DNA from: Loxodes magnus
Lineage: Eukaryota; Ciliophora; Karyorelictea; Loxodida; Loxodidae
Direction: 5' to 3'
DNA length: 64,000 bases
Assembly: GCA_946699065.1 (NCBI GenBank)
Contig: CAMPDV010000301.1
Location: 1 to 64,000 of the forward strand
This document shows positions 26,081-36,937 of the stretch, one piece after another. The notes below the pieces were generated by a model. It had not been told where the DNA came from. It saw only the letters and a program-made list of their open reading frames with translations, and made no database searches. A program made the translations under genes and the position numbers. Each line of letters starts with the position of its first letter. The stretch's first letter is position 1.

Positions 26081-28370
26081 TGATTTGAGGTGAGCAAAAT
26101 AACCCGCTGAACTTAAGCATATCAATAAGCGGAGTAAAAGAAATTAACAAGGATGGCCTTAGTAACGGATAATGAAGCGGTCAAAGCCCACTTGTAAATC
26201 TTCGGAATTATCAAAGTTAGGGAGGAATGGTGTTGGATTGATTGACCAAATTGGTCAGGAATGACACGTCATAGAGGGTGATAACCCCGTGAGGTTCAAT
26301 TAGATTAAAAACCAAACGATCTAAAAATCGGACAGCTTGGGATTGCTGTCCAAAGTGCGAGGTAAACTCTTCGTAAGGCTAAATACGTCCAGAGCCCAAT
26401 AGTGCACAAGTACCGTGAGGGAAAAGTGAAAAGTACTTTGGAAAGAGAGTTAAAAGACCTGAAATAGTTGGAGAGGAAGCTGTGCATCTACAATAAATCT
26501 GAGCAAAGCTTTGAAAAGAAGTATTGCAAGGATATAATGGACAGATCGTCCCGTCTTGAAACACGGACCAAGGAGTCTAGCTATATCGTGAGTCTGTGCA
26601 TGAAAATGTGTAGGCGAAATGAAAGTGATCTCTACCATCAGTAGAGACCCGTAAGTAGAGTAAGCGAAATGGCTGGGACCTGAAAGATGGTAAGTTATGC
26701 TTGGGCAGGACGAAGCCAGGGGAAATTCTGATTGAAGGTTCGTGTAGGTGCTGACTTGTAAATCGCTCTGTGGACCTGAGTATAGGGGCGAAAGACTCAT
26801 CGAACCATCTAGTAGCTGGTTCCTTCCGAAGTTTCCCTCAGGATAGCTGGGACTTTTCGTGTTATCCGGTAAAGCCAATAAATAAAGGTTCGAGAGGAGT
26901 CACTCCTTCCTCCTATTATCAAACTTTAAATGGGTGCAGTAACGTTTCATAAATGAACGTGACATGACATAAATGTCCCTAGAGGGCCAATCCTGGTAAG
27001 CAGAACTGGCGATGAGGGCAACCTGAAACGGAGTTAAGGCGAAAGAACCCGTCTGCAAGTAAAGGCGCTAGTCCATTAAGACAGTAGGACGGTGGCCATG
27101 GAAGTCGGAACCCGCTAAGCAGTGTGTAATAACTCACCTACAGAATGGACTAGCCCTGAAAATAGAAGTTGCGAAAGGCAGGTGCCCATACTCTGCCCTC
27201 TGGTGTGGGAGGGCGTAGTATCTGCATGGAGGTAATTCTGTTAAGAGTTATGGAGCAGGTATTAGTGCAGATCTTGGTGGTAGTAGCAAGTATTCCAATG
27301 CCAACTTGGAAGACTGAAGTGGAGAAGGTTTTCATGAGAACCGCACTGGATCATGAGTCACCCGATCCTAACCTTATGAGGGAAAGGGAATATGGTTAAT
27401 ATTCCATAGGTACTTACTACATAGTGGTGACACAATATGCTGCAATATATCGGGGGAGAGTTGTCTTTTTTGTCTAACATACATGTGCGCCTGGATCCAT
27501 TACGGCGAGGGAGGCGTGATTTATGGAAGAGTAGTAAATTGTATGTGTTGTCTGGAGCACCAACTACGATCCATGAAACTTGCAGTTTGTAATATGTAGG
27601 AGTATTCGTACCTATACCGTAGCAGGTCTCCAAGGTTAACAGCCTCTAGTCAATAGAATAATGTAGGTAAGGGAAGTCGGCAAATTAGATCTGTAACTTC
27701 GGGAGAAAGATTGGCTCTGAGGGCCAGGTAGAAGTCTCCACTGGAGGGATTGTTTGACTTAATTTTCACGGAAGTGGGAGTTTGTCGCCATGACCGAAGG
27801 TGGTCGGCCCTGCGGCGAATGGCCACCTCAGAACTGGAGCGGTAGGAGGAATCCAACTGTTTAATTAAAACAAAGCATTGTGAAGGTGATATGTTAACAC
27901 AATGTGATTTCTGCCCAGTGTTCTGAAAGTCAAGGTGATGAGATTCAACGAAGCACTAGTAAATGGCAGGAGTAACTATGACTCTCTTAAGGTAACCAAA
28001 TGCCTTCGTTATCTAATTAGTGACGTGCATAAATGGATTAACGAGATTCCTACTGTCCCTATCTACTACCTAGTGAAGCCATTGCCAAGGGAACGGACTT
28101 GGCATAATCAGCAGGGAAAGAAGACTCTGTTGAGTTTTACTCTAGTCTGGAGCGTAGAGTGGCATAGGAAGCGTAGAATAAGTGGGAAGCCGCGATCTTG
28201 AAATACTACTACTAATGTCACTTTACTTATCCTGTCATGCAGTAATTTTTAGTAATGTAACTGGGTGGGAGAAACCGTTAGGTGAGGAGTTTGTCTGGGG
28301 CGGTACATCTGTTAAAAGATAACACAGGTGTCCTACGGCCAGCTCAGAACGGACAGAAACCGCTCACAGT
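26081..28370 (+). rRNA. LSU (26S/28S) rRNA, 3'-truncated, left arm, probable pseudogene
   Basis: Starts with the region around AACCCGCTGAACTTAAGCAT and continues through domains I-V, including ACTCTCTTAAGGTAACCAAA and ATAACACAGGTGTCCTA near the end. It stops after CGGACAGAAACCGCTC, just before the expected AGCAAAAGGG-type sequence, so the last quarter of LSU (end of domain V and domain VI, including the sarcin-ricin loop) is absent. Private substitutions occur at highly conserved sites, for example GGAGTAAAAGAAATTAAC where GGAGGAAAAGAAACTAAC is expected. Several ORFs on both strands here are shadows. No group I intron is seen at the usual core sites. Confidence 0.9.
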
Positions 28371-28495
28371 CGTACCTAGTTGTACCGAGTACATGTACCT
28401 ATTAGTACCTAGTTAAAAAGAAGTTGTATCTAATAGTACCTAATCTTACCTAGTAGTACCTTGTTGTACCGAGTAGTACCTAGTCTTTCCTTTAG
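28366..28495 (+). repeat. TACCTAGT/TACC minisatellite after LSU, left arm
   Basis: About a dozen imperfect copies of a 9-14 nt unit such as TACCTAGTTG and TACCGAGTAG in 130 bp, starting exactly where LSU homology ends. The mirror copy is at 54,475-54,595. It could be an intergenic-spacer repeat of rDNA. Confidence 0.7.
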
Positions 28496-29235
28496 TTACT
28501 TATCTTTGTATCATCTATCTAGGATTTTACATCGATATTCTCATTACTATCTCTGCTGGGGTTTTACTTACTTTAACTTACTTTGATTATTAAAGTACAT
28601 AATTTCAAATTTTTGAAAATTTGAAATAAAAGATGCTAAAGACCCAACTTGAAAAGGTATTGACACTTGACTATTTAATGATGATGAAGAAGAGATGAAT
28701 TTTTAAGTGCTAATCAATAGTAGAAGGATAGAGATAAAAGAATAAAAAGAAAAGTAAAAAGCATAAATAAGAAGATTTCTTGGACTCTAAACGAAGTGAA
28801 AATTTCAAATTTATGTAAATTTGAAAAAAGAGAAAGCAAAAGAAAAAGTTTTTATAAATGAAGAATGGAACGAAGAAGATGATACTTAAGTATTAAGCAC
28901 TTTAAGTGCTTCCGTTTGAGAAAAGATGATTCAATATAAGTAGATAAAAATTAGAAAAGAAAGTTGTAAGCTTAAAATGATGTGCTTAATGAATGAGTTA
29001 TGTGTGACAAAGGCGTGAATCTAAAATTGAGAAATGCATATATAAGAAATGAAGGATGGGTAAGAAGGTAAAAAGATCTTGATGCCTATAGTGGTGACTT
29101 AGCGTATGTTTTTTAAGACAAGTAGGGGTAAAAGGTGGGCTGTAGTATGGATATTTGAAGAGTAGTGTTATGAAACATAAATGAAGGGGGAGGAAAGGAG
29201 TATATAGAAAAAGAGGATGGAAATAGAAAAGTATA
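28496..29235 (+). other. rDNA intergenic spacer with possible 5' external spacer, left arm
   Basis: About 740 bp between the truncated LSU and the next SSU 5' end. It contains two inverted-repeat pairs of TTCAAATTTxxGAAAATTTGAA type (28,598-28,625 and 28,800-28,826) and a purine-rich plus strand. Position alone suggests that it includes an rRNA promoter and external transcribed spacer; no promoter motif is recognised. Confidence 0.55.
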
Positions 29236-29640
29236 AATCTGGTTGATCCCGCCAGTAGTCATTTGTTTGTCTCAAAGACTAAGCCATGCATGTTTAAGCA
29301 TTTACTCGTGGAACTGCGAATGGCTCATTAAACAGTGATAGTTTATTTGATGGTGTGTTAGATAACCGTAGTAATTCTAGAATACATGCAAGATGTTTAT
29401 TAGATATCGTCCGTGCAGGAATTATAATACACAAGGATCATGAAGCATGGCAGGTCATTCAAGTTTCTGCCCTATCAGTTTTCGGAGGTATTGGACTATG
29501 GCAGTGACGGGTAACGGAGAATTAGGGTTCAATTCCGGAGCCTGAGAGACCACATCTAAGGAAGGCAGCAGGCTTGCAAATTACCCAATCCTGAATGAGA
29601 CAATAAATAACGACACTGGGCTTTGTCTCGATGATTGGAG
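29236..29640 (+). rRNA. SSU (18S) rRNA, first ~400 nt, left arm, truncated
   Basis: Starts with ATCTGGTTGATCCCGCCAG, the 18S 5' end, and includes TGCGAATGGCTCATTAAA and GTGACGGGTAACGGAGAATT. Homology ends at about GATTGGAG (29,640), and the next sequence is the upstream region of the zinc-finger/WD40 gene. In a head-to-tail rDNA array this is the start of the next unit. The breakpoint is at the same place in the mirror copy, so it predates the arm duplication. Confidence 0.9.
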
Positions 29641-29889
29641 ATTCAGTGTCTCTTACCTAAAGTTATTTTCTCTTTTCGGATTTTTGATAGGAGAGTCCAT
29701 CTTTTATGATTTGGCCCCCTTTATTTTGGGTATAAACCATCTTTTTTTCCTCATTTTTTAAGAGAAATTAATCTTTATTAGTTTGTATTTTATTAATAAA
29801 TTAAATTTAATAATTAAATTTTAAATATTTTAATTTTTATTTCATTGTAATTAGTTTCTAAATACTAAAACTAATTTTATTTTTTATAA
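29641..29889 (+). promoter_or_regulatory. Upstream region of the zinc-finger/WD40 gene, left arm
   Basis: About 250 bp between the SSU breakpoint and ATG 29,890, with long A/T runs just before the start. It must hold the gene's promoter if the gene is expressed, but no specific element is recognised. Confidence 0.3.
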
Positions 29890-32482
29890 ATGGATATGTA
29901 ACAGTGTCCTAACTGTAGAAATGCTTTCGATTAAGGTTAGTTTTAAGCCAAGCAACTTCCTTGCAACTGTGTTTCTTGTTTCAACTGTCTAAGTGCCATA
30001 TATCAGCTTACAAGAATGGTATATTGTATAAATCACCAACAGATGTTTAACATCAGGCCTTAGGATCTACAAAACTACATGGTACAATAACTAATACAGC
30101 CATAGTTGCCTCAACAACCTCGTGCATTGGATTAATTATGGTTAAATCAATAACTCGATTGGTTATAGGACTAATAGAATTAGAAATAAGAGCAGCTATA
30201 GTTTATAAGAAATGTTATCAATGGTGTTAGTTAGTAGTGGAATAATATCTGCTAGTAGGTAATTAAATGAATATTTAAGATCTTGATATAATAATATTCT
30301 TAAAGAGTTAATAGAATTAAGATTTTATTGAATCGATTATCGGAACTCAACATTTAATAATAATAGTAATAGCGCTAGCATATCCACCAGCAGCAGGCAA
30401 ATCAGTATTAGCTATAAGAATAATAGTAATAATTTACGGATATACTAAGGGAAATCAATGAGATGAAGTAAGAATAGAATTTAAATTTGAATGATTAAGG
30501 TTTGCGATATAATATTCAGTATTATCTCTTAAATGTCTTCAATTTTCTGAGAGATCATTCATAAGGTTAGATATTAACTCAGTAAAAAGCCAGTTAGTTA
30601 ATAGAATCTTATTTCAGTTAATAAAATGTAATAAGTGGTATATGTCAAGGCCAATAATAATAAAAGTTGTCCCAACAAGAACAAGTTTATGATCTTCAAT
30701 AATATGAAATATAGGAAAGCCAATAATTATAATACTTATATTAAGACTAAGCCTCCCTAAGACACTAAAGTTAAGACAAATAATAAGTTTAAGAGTAACT
30801 AATATAAAAAGACTAATATCAGTTTAAAATATGCCAAGAAGTTTCAAATTCTGCTTTAAGTAATGATTAACAGTTACTTCAACATATTATTGAACTTTAG
30901 TTAGAGTAATAGAACTTTTAAGTTCAATAATTGTAAGAGCAGCCAAACTTGATAAAATAAGCCTTAGTGAAATTCAATAACTTAACATTCGAATAGTTAA
31001 ATCAAATCCTAAACCAACTAATACAACAACAAAGTATCGATATCTAGTTTTTGAAGTAATCTCCTTTAAATTACTCAAGCTTATCCTTTTCAACATCAAT
31101 CTTATTATAGTTATCTAGGGTATAAGATATATAACTGGCTGATAAATTAAATTAGGTGTTAGACTTATCTAGATCATTATAGGAAGTATCGTAGTTATCA
31201 TCGAATGTGATAACGATACTTAACTACCTGAATGTTAAGTTTGCATCATAATAAAATTTCTCCAACATGAGATTAGTGTAAGCAGATTTATCGGACATGA
31301 CATTTACTGAATGTGATTTCTCCAATTCAAGTTTCCATCAATGTAATTTAAGAAACACTAAGTTTATCGGTTGTGTATTGAGTAATGCTAATCTTTCCGA
31401 TATAGCAACTGAGTATCCTCATGAACTTAGAGGCCATTCCTACGGCATCAACTCAAAAGCTATCTCTCCAGACAATCATTATATCATCACTGGTTCAGGT
31501 GATGAAACAATTAAGATCTGAGATTATTAAACATCTGCCTTAATCAATACTTTAGAGGGACATACTTCTTATGTTAGATCGGTAGTAATCTCCTTTGACT
31601 CTAGATATATCATATCAGCATCACATGACACAACCATAAAGATATGGAATTTCTCTGATGGTACTCTTGAGAACTTTAGAAGGACATACTGATTCTGTTA
31701 GATCGGTAGTAATCTCCTTTGACTCTAGTTATATAATATCAGCCTCTGATGACTTAACCATAAAGATCTGGAATTCTCCCAAGGGTACTCTCCTGAGAAC
31801 TTTAGAGGGACATACTTCTTTTATTTACTCGGTAGTAATCTCCTATGACTCTAGTTATATAGTATCAGCATCTGATGACAAAACTATCAAGATATGAAAG
31901 TTATAAAGTTCATTTTGGAATTTTTTATCTAGTTCATGTGTTAAAACTTTAGTAGGACATACTTCTGATGTTACCTCGGTAGTAATCTCCTTGGATTCTA
32001 GATATATAGTATCAGGTTCAGGATATTTTGATAAAACCATAAAGATTTGGAATTTCCCCAAGGGTACTCTCCTGAGAACTTTAGAGGGACATGCTTCTAT
32101 TGTTACCTCGGTAGTAATCTCCTTGGGCTCTAGATATATCATATCAGCATCTCGTGACTCAACCATAAAGATATGGTCTTTTTCAGCTGGTTAATGTGTA
32201 TTAACTTTGAGTGGTCACGAACATGCAATATGTTCCTTGGCATTATCAAAGGATTCGAGATGGATCTATTCTGGGGATAAATATGGCTACTTGAGAAGAT
32301 GGAATGTAAAGAGGTTGTTAAGTGCTGATGAATCTGTGGGATAGGTAGGTGTCAATTTAGATAATTTAATAATAAAGTAGTTGGATTGGAATAGGGTATA
32401 TTTAGATTATGGAATGAGATCGAGTAATTGTGAAATAAGCAACATATAGATGAGTGAGTAGGACAGGAATAGAATTATGTGA
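29890..32482 (+). pseudogene. Zinc-finger, coiled-coil, pentapeptide and WD40 protein, left arm (frameshifted)
   Basis: With TAA/TAG as Gln, one frame is open from ATG 29,890 to about 31,660. Residues 6-38 form a RING-like zinc-finger start (CPNCRNAF, then LPCNCVSCFNC). A glutamine-rich coiled-coil stretch spans about residues 70-440. A pentapeptide-repeat segment follows (ADLSDMTFTECDFSNSSFHQ). About seven WD40 repeats come next, with [18 protein letters not shown] and TIKIWNF units. TGA lies at Trp positions of the repeats (31,519-31,521; 31,895-31,897) and at 30,268-30,270. A two-base loss near 31,660 (CTCTTGAG against CTCTCCTGAG in other repeats) shifts the frame. The last repeat ends in tandem TGA codons at 32,480-32,485. 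Scaffold or ubiquitin-ligase-like roles are possible from the domain order, but unproven. Confidence 0.75.
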
Positions 32483-32569
32483 TGAGATGTTTTTAATAAA
32501 TTAATGAACTTATTAAATTAAAATATTTATTTAAATTAATGAATTTAAGTGTTTGAATAATCAAAATTC

Positions 32570-32685
32570 TATTATACTGTTATACAGTTATACAGTTATA
32601 ATACTAATCTATAATTTTATTATAAAGTTATACAGTTATACTGTTAATCTGTTATATTAAGTTATGTTATAATATTATAATGTAA
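32570..32685. repeat. ATAACTGTAT-type short tandem repeats, left arm
   Basis: Imperfect copies of a 9-10 nt unit (TTATACTGTTATACAGTTATAC) downstream of the WD40 gene. Related copies lie at the mirror position, 50,090-50,235. Confidence 0.6.
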
Positions 32686-33109
32686 CGAAGCTACTAAGTT
32701 TTCTAAATGGTTATATTTAAATGTGAATATAAATATAATGATATAAGAGTATGTATATAATATATAATTATGTAAGATAAGAGTATGTAATTTGAATTAT
32801 GATTCAATTTGTGTCAAAGAGGGTGTAAGTATTTATTAAATAAAGCATTGAATTTGTTAATGATTTTTTAAATCTAAAAGAGTAATTACGTCATTAACTA
32901 AGTATTTTACAAGGAAGAGTATGGTGAAGGAGAGTATGATTTATATTTATAAGTGTTAATAAAAATGAGGGATTGGAATTTAAGTATGTGAGTAGAGAGA
33001 GGGCTGAATAATTATAAGAAATAAAAATTAAGAAAATCATTTTAAACTTTATAATAATTTAATTGAAAGAGAAAGAAAATGTTTAAAGTTTTAAAAGTAA
33101 TAACTATTA
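32686..33109. other. AT-rich inner arm sequence
   Basis: About 420 bp without a supported gene. It aligns with the right arm around 49,650-50,050, including GAAAGAGAAAGAAAA near 33,066. Confidence 0.4.
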
Positions 33110-33378
33110 TGTTATAAAAGTTTCTACTATAAAAGTTTCTACTATAAAAGTTTCTCCTATAAAAGTTTCTCCTATAAAAGTTTCTCCTATAAAAGTTTCT
33201 CCTATAAAAGTTTCTCCTATAAAAGTTTCTACTATAAAAGTTTCTCCTATAAAAGTTTCTCCTATAAAAGTTTCTCCTATAAAAGTTTCTCCTATAAAAG
33301 TTTCTCCTATAAAAGTTTCTACTATAAAAGTTTCTCCTATAAAAGTTTCTACTATAAAAGTTTCTCCTATAAAAGTTT
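33110..33378. repeat. 15-bp minisatellite, about 17 copies
   Basis: Head-to-tail copies of ATAAAAGTTTCTCCT, with ACT variants, fill about 265 bp with almost no divergence. The mirror site in the right arm (about 49,560-49,625) holds only one or two degenerate copies, so the array expanded after the arms separated. There are no unique spacers, so it is not a CRISPR array. Confidence 0.9.
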
Positions 33379-33546
33379 ATTTTTTAAGATTTTAAATTTT
33401 AAATTATTTTAGATGTAGAAGCGTTTATAGTTTTGTATTTATTGCTTAATTAGATTTTAGTTTCAAATTAAAATTTTTTTTAATTTCTTTACATATATTT
33501 TATTTAATTTTTTTTAGAGTAAAAATTTTTGAAAATAAAATTTTGT

Positions 33547-33603
33547 TTTTCGCTCAGCGTTTTACGCTATAAAACTTTTTTCGAACGGACTAAATTTTTG
33601 TAA
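33547..33603 (+). repeat. Dispersed CACTA-like motif, copy 1
   Basis: CGCTCAGCGTTTTACGCTAT, then AAAACTTTTTTCGAACGGAC and TAAATTTTTG. It resembles the other three copies (34,222; 48,730; 49,210). The CACTACARGA-like start in the others looks like a terminal inverted repeat of a CACTA DNA transposon, but this copy is altered there (CGCTATAAAA). Confidence 0.5.
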
Positions 33604-33784
33604 AATTATATGAAGAATTTAAAATGGTTAAAAAGGTCCAAAGAGCAATAGAAATAAAAATTTAAGAAATTAATTTATTTTTTATGAAAGGAATTTTAAT
33701 CTTTTTTTTGATTTTTTTTTATTGTTTATAAAAGGTTTGGAAAAAGTTAGAATTTTTTATAAATAAATAATAAATAAGATTTAA

Positions 33785-33825
33785 TATAGAGCGCATAGCA
33801 CCTCGTTTGTGCGCAGCTCTTTATA
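33785..33825 (+). repeat. GC-rich hairpin motif, copy 1
   Basis: AGAGCGCATAGCACCTCG followed by TTTGTGCGCAGCTCT can fold with AGAGC pairing to GCTCT. It stands out from surrounding sequence that is mostly A/T. A related copy is at 38,940. It is absent from the mirror site in the right arm. Confidence 0.5.
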
Positions 33826-34217
33826 ATAAAAATAATATTTTTATCTAAGTTTCAGCTAATTTTTATTAATTACAAATAAAATAGAAAGTTTGTAAATGTC
33901 AAAAGAATTTTTATCAGTGATTTTAAATATAAAACATTATATTAAAAGGAATTATTTAATTTATAAAAAATGCTTACAAGAAAAAATTAAAAATCTTTAA
34001 ATTCTAAACATATTTATTTTTTCGATATAAATAAGAACAGAGATATATTTACAAAGTTTGAAAATAAAAAATTTTTAAAGAAGAAAAGTATGAGTTGCTA
34101 AATTGAAGATAGACTTAATTTTGAAGGCATTTCTACAAAGAAAGGGCTGAGTTTTTAAAATTAAAAAAGAATTGTAAATGTAAAGATAGCCAAATCTGTA
34201 AAATTTTAATTTTAATT

Positions 34218-34264
34218 CTTTCAGCATTTTTCACTACAGGATAAATTCGGACGGACTAAAGATT
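34218..34264 (+). repeat. Dispersed CACTA-like motif, copy 2
   Basis: Contains TTTCACTACAGGATAAATTC followed by GGACGGACTAAAGATTTTGG. It is the best-preserved copy on the plus strand and has its mirror partner near 48,745. Confidence 0.55.
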
Positions 34265-35280
34265 TTGGAAAATTTAAAGACTAATACTTTAAGATGAAAT
34301 AATTTTTGTTGATGTTATTTCCACAGTAATTTGAATAAAGAAATTGATTAAGAGAAAGCATTTTAAAAATATTAAGATTAAATTTAATTTTTATAGAAGA
34401 TTTTGAATATTTTTGATTAATAAATGAAAAAAACGTTGAAGCATATTTTTTAAAATTGATTAATATTATTAAATTGGATTTTAATAAAATAAGAAAGATA
34501 TACGATTAATATTAAAAGAAAATTGAAGACCTTTGACTCTAAGAATTTTGAGTATTAAAATTTGATATCTTGATGTTATACAATATGTTTAAATTATTTT
34601 TAACTAATATATTAAAAATAAGTTACCCTTTTTTATTAAATATAAATGATGATATACCTTAAAATTTTAGAATAAATAAAATATTTAATACTTTATTTAT
34701 GAATAAAGAGATACTAATTAAATATTTTATCTTGCACAAAAAATTTAGTTAAAAGGAGATTAAATAATTATAAGCAAAGTTAAATGTTAAGTAAAGGATT
34801 TAAAAATACTGTATTAAAGTATTAAGCTATTCATCAGCATCTAAAATTTTAACAATCTTACATTTTTATAATAAAAAATAGATTCTTTTAAATATTTATA
34901 GCATGAGAAATTTAATAGATATTCAATTAATTCTTAGAATAAATATAAAATTTTAAGTTTGAATCTATTTTATAACTATTTTATATATCACAACTATTTA
35001 TGTTTTATCAAGATTTTAACCTAAAAATAAAGCCTATACAATTAATTAATTTGTAAATCTAATAATTAATTGTTTCTATTTAAACAATTAGTAAATTAAT
35101 TTGAACTAAAATTTATTTTTTTATTATGCAAAATTAATGCTTCGAATTATCTATTTATTACCATATCTGTCAATAAAATCGGATCATTTTGCTAATTTTT
35201 AAGTTATTCGAGATTCTGATCTATATATGAATTTTTAACACTAAGTTTTATTTTGACTATGATTTAAAAAGGAAAAAAAG

Positions 35281-35930
35281 ATGAATAATGACTTTTACTC
35301 TTTAAATATCAAATTACAAGATATAAAAACAAGAAATTATTAAATAGCAAATTGAATAAACTCAAAAAGAAAAAGTAGACTAGGCATTATTGCTTAATCA
35401 AATTTCACCAGATTTTAACTAGTTTATATAAACTTTAAAATTCATTATTTATTCTTCAATCCCCTTAGTGTGTGCCAATTATAAATTTAGAACCAGTAGA
35501 ACTTATGTAGATGGGTTCAAAACTTAACACTGGCTAGCATATAAAATGTTCAAGAAATGTTTAAATAGATATGATTTTTTCAATCCTAAAGTTTTAAATA
35601 AATGAGCCAAAATTTCCAGCTAATGAATGTAAATTGTTGAAAGTTAGAAAAAAATGTTTCCAATAAGCATGTTACTTTCAGTAAAATGGCCTAAATTTTT
35701 TAATTTAAATAGAATTAATTTACAAAAACAAATCATTTACAGCGAATTGGAAATAAGTGATCTTTATAAATCCTCCTTCTACGAAAAATAAATAAATAAG
35801 TAGTTAAAAATGCCAATAATATGTCTTCAGATGATGATTACTTGAAATTAAAAGCTAATAAAAATATAGAGGATATAAATTTTATAAAATTGTAATGCTA
35901 TTAAATAATATGCTTAGATTACTAACTATT
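35281..35930 (+). CDS. Hypothetical protein in the central loop
   Basis: An ATG at 35,281 begins MNNDFYSLNIKLQDIKTRN. From about 35,460 the better frame reads VPIINLEPVELMQMGSKLN, then NEPKFPANECKLLKVRKKC, and near 35,818 SSDDDYLKLKANKNIEDIN. These have clear coding bias with TAA/TAG as Gln. Frame changes mean short introns or indels. No family is recognised. It is the first gene inside the loop after the left arm ends. Confidence 0.45.
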
Positions 35931-36299
35931 CCAAATACTATAAAAAACTTAATATCTTACCAAGATTTATAATTCATCATAAATTATTTATTAATTATCA
36001 ATCTAAAGTTTTATTAATATTTCTAATGTAAATTTAAAATTGAAATCCTGCTAAGCGGATTTATGGATATATAAATGATTTAAACATTTTTTATTAGATT
36101 AAATGTAATTAATTAGTAATTTATCAACAACTCAGTAAACTTGAATATCCAACAGATTATTGATCTACATAAAATGTTTTCCTTTAAAAAGAATAACTAA
36201 AAACTATTTTATTATTATAGATCAATATTTTACAATATTTGCAGATAATTACCTTTTATAACTTTTAATACTTAGAATTAAACTATATTTTTATTCAAA

Positions 36300-36458
36300 A
36301 ACTTATATTTAAATCTATTCCTAACATTTCCCATTATTTATCACATTACAAAACCAATTTAATCAATCAATACAAATCTTACAACCAACTATTACAAACT
36401 TATTCAACCAATATTCCATTCCTACATTCTAAACATTAATACTAAAACCTATTCAAAT
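36300..36458 (+). promoter_or_regulatory. G-depleted leader before the gene at 36,459
   Basis: About 160 bp almost free of G on the plus strand with many C (for example ACAACCAACTATTACAAAC), ending immediately before the ATG. It is similar in composition to the leader at 6,430-6,615. Confidence 0.35.
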
Positions 36459-36914
36459 GGAAATTGCCAAACTAATCAAAGGAGATAAGCTTGACTAGAA
36501 GAGAAAAAGCAAAAGTCAATAAAATCTTCATCATAGAATAAAAGGTAAAAAATAAAAAGGTGACTAGGACATCATTTCACTAATTGAATAGGAAAATAGT
36601 TCCGTATATAGGTAATTTGACAAAATGAAGACATTTCTCAACAAAAGGATGAGTTAATTTTATCCTATAAAATAAATAAGAAAACTGATGATGCATCTTA
36701 AACAACTGTTTCTATAAACGACATTTTTATGAATTATTAAGATTGATATTGTATCTTATCAATTCAATGATTAGATAAAAATTTAAAGAACTTAGATAAG
36801 AAAAAAATTGAAAAAATGTATGAACTTAATTTTTCAAAAATAAAAACAGAAATAGAAGAAAAAGAGGTGAGGATACGGAAAATCTTGATAATACATAAAA
36901 AAGGATTAAATTGA
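36459..36914 (+). CDS. Hypothetical small protein, about 150 aa
   Basis: From ATG 36,459 the frame gives MEIAKLIKGDKLDQKRKSKS and DQDIISLIEQENSSVY. After about 36,620 the clear frame is EDISQQKDELILSYKINKK, then LDKNLKNLDKKKIEKMYEL, then IKTEIEEKEVRIRKIL, ending at TGA 36,912-36,914. In-frame TGA at NYQDWYCIL and SIQWLDKN fit Trp. The frame change between 36,600 and 36,640 has no obvious standard intron. The protein is charged and helical, with a coiled-coil tail. Its end lies only 23 bp from the end of the convergent gene. Confidence 0.5.
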
Positions 36915-36937
36915 GTTTATAGTCTTAGAGAAGAGTT

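Larger units (their letters stand above)
18930..35150. repeat. Left arm of a giant inverted repeat
   Basis: Sequence here is repeated as a reverse complement in the right part of the window, with position x pairing to about 82,960-x. I checked it at 18,960/63,990, the RT motif (22,352/60,598), the rRNA genes, the WD40 gene start (29,890/53,067), a dispersed motif (34,230/48,745) and 35,000/47,960. Similarity fades near 35,150/47,840. The arms differ by frequent substitutions and by local expansions, so this is an old duplication rather than a recent copy. Confidence 0.9.
33379..35280. other. AT-rich inner end of the left arm
   Basis: About 1.9 kb, mostly A/T, without a convincing coding frame. 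It holds two copies of a GTTTTACRCTAYA...CGGACGGACTAAA motif and a GC-richer hairpin, listed separately. Similarity to the right arm persists to about 35,150. Confidence 0.4.

Noticed and set aside
26305-28201. Several ORFs of 60-142 codons on both strands in the left rRNA region
   Set aside because: They lie wholly inside LSU rRNA sequence recognisable from conserved core motifs, and they are explained by the higher GC content there.
28598-28826. TTCAAATTT/AAATTTGAA palindromes in the rDNA spacer as transcription terminators
   Set aside because: They are short AT-rich palindromes with no accompanying terminator features; too weak to call.
31855-32166. Minus-strand ORF of 103 codons with repeated units, and the plus-strand ORF at 50,933-51,211
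   Set aside because: Antisense to the WD40 repeats; the periodicity comes from the sense gene.
33110-33378. Regularly spaced repeats suggestive of a CRISPR array
   Set aside because: The units are contiguous 15-mers without unique spacers, in a eukaryotic genome.
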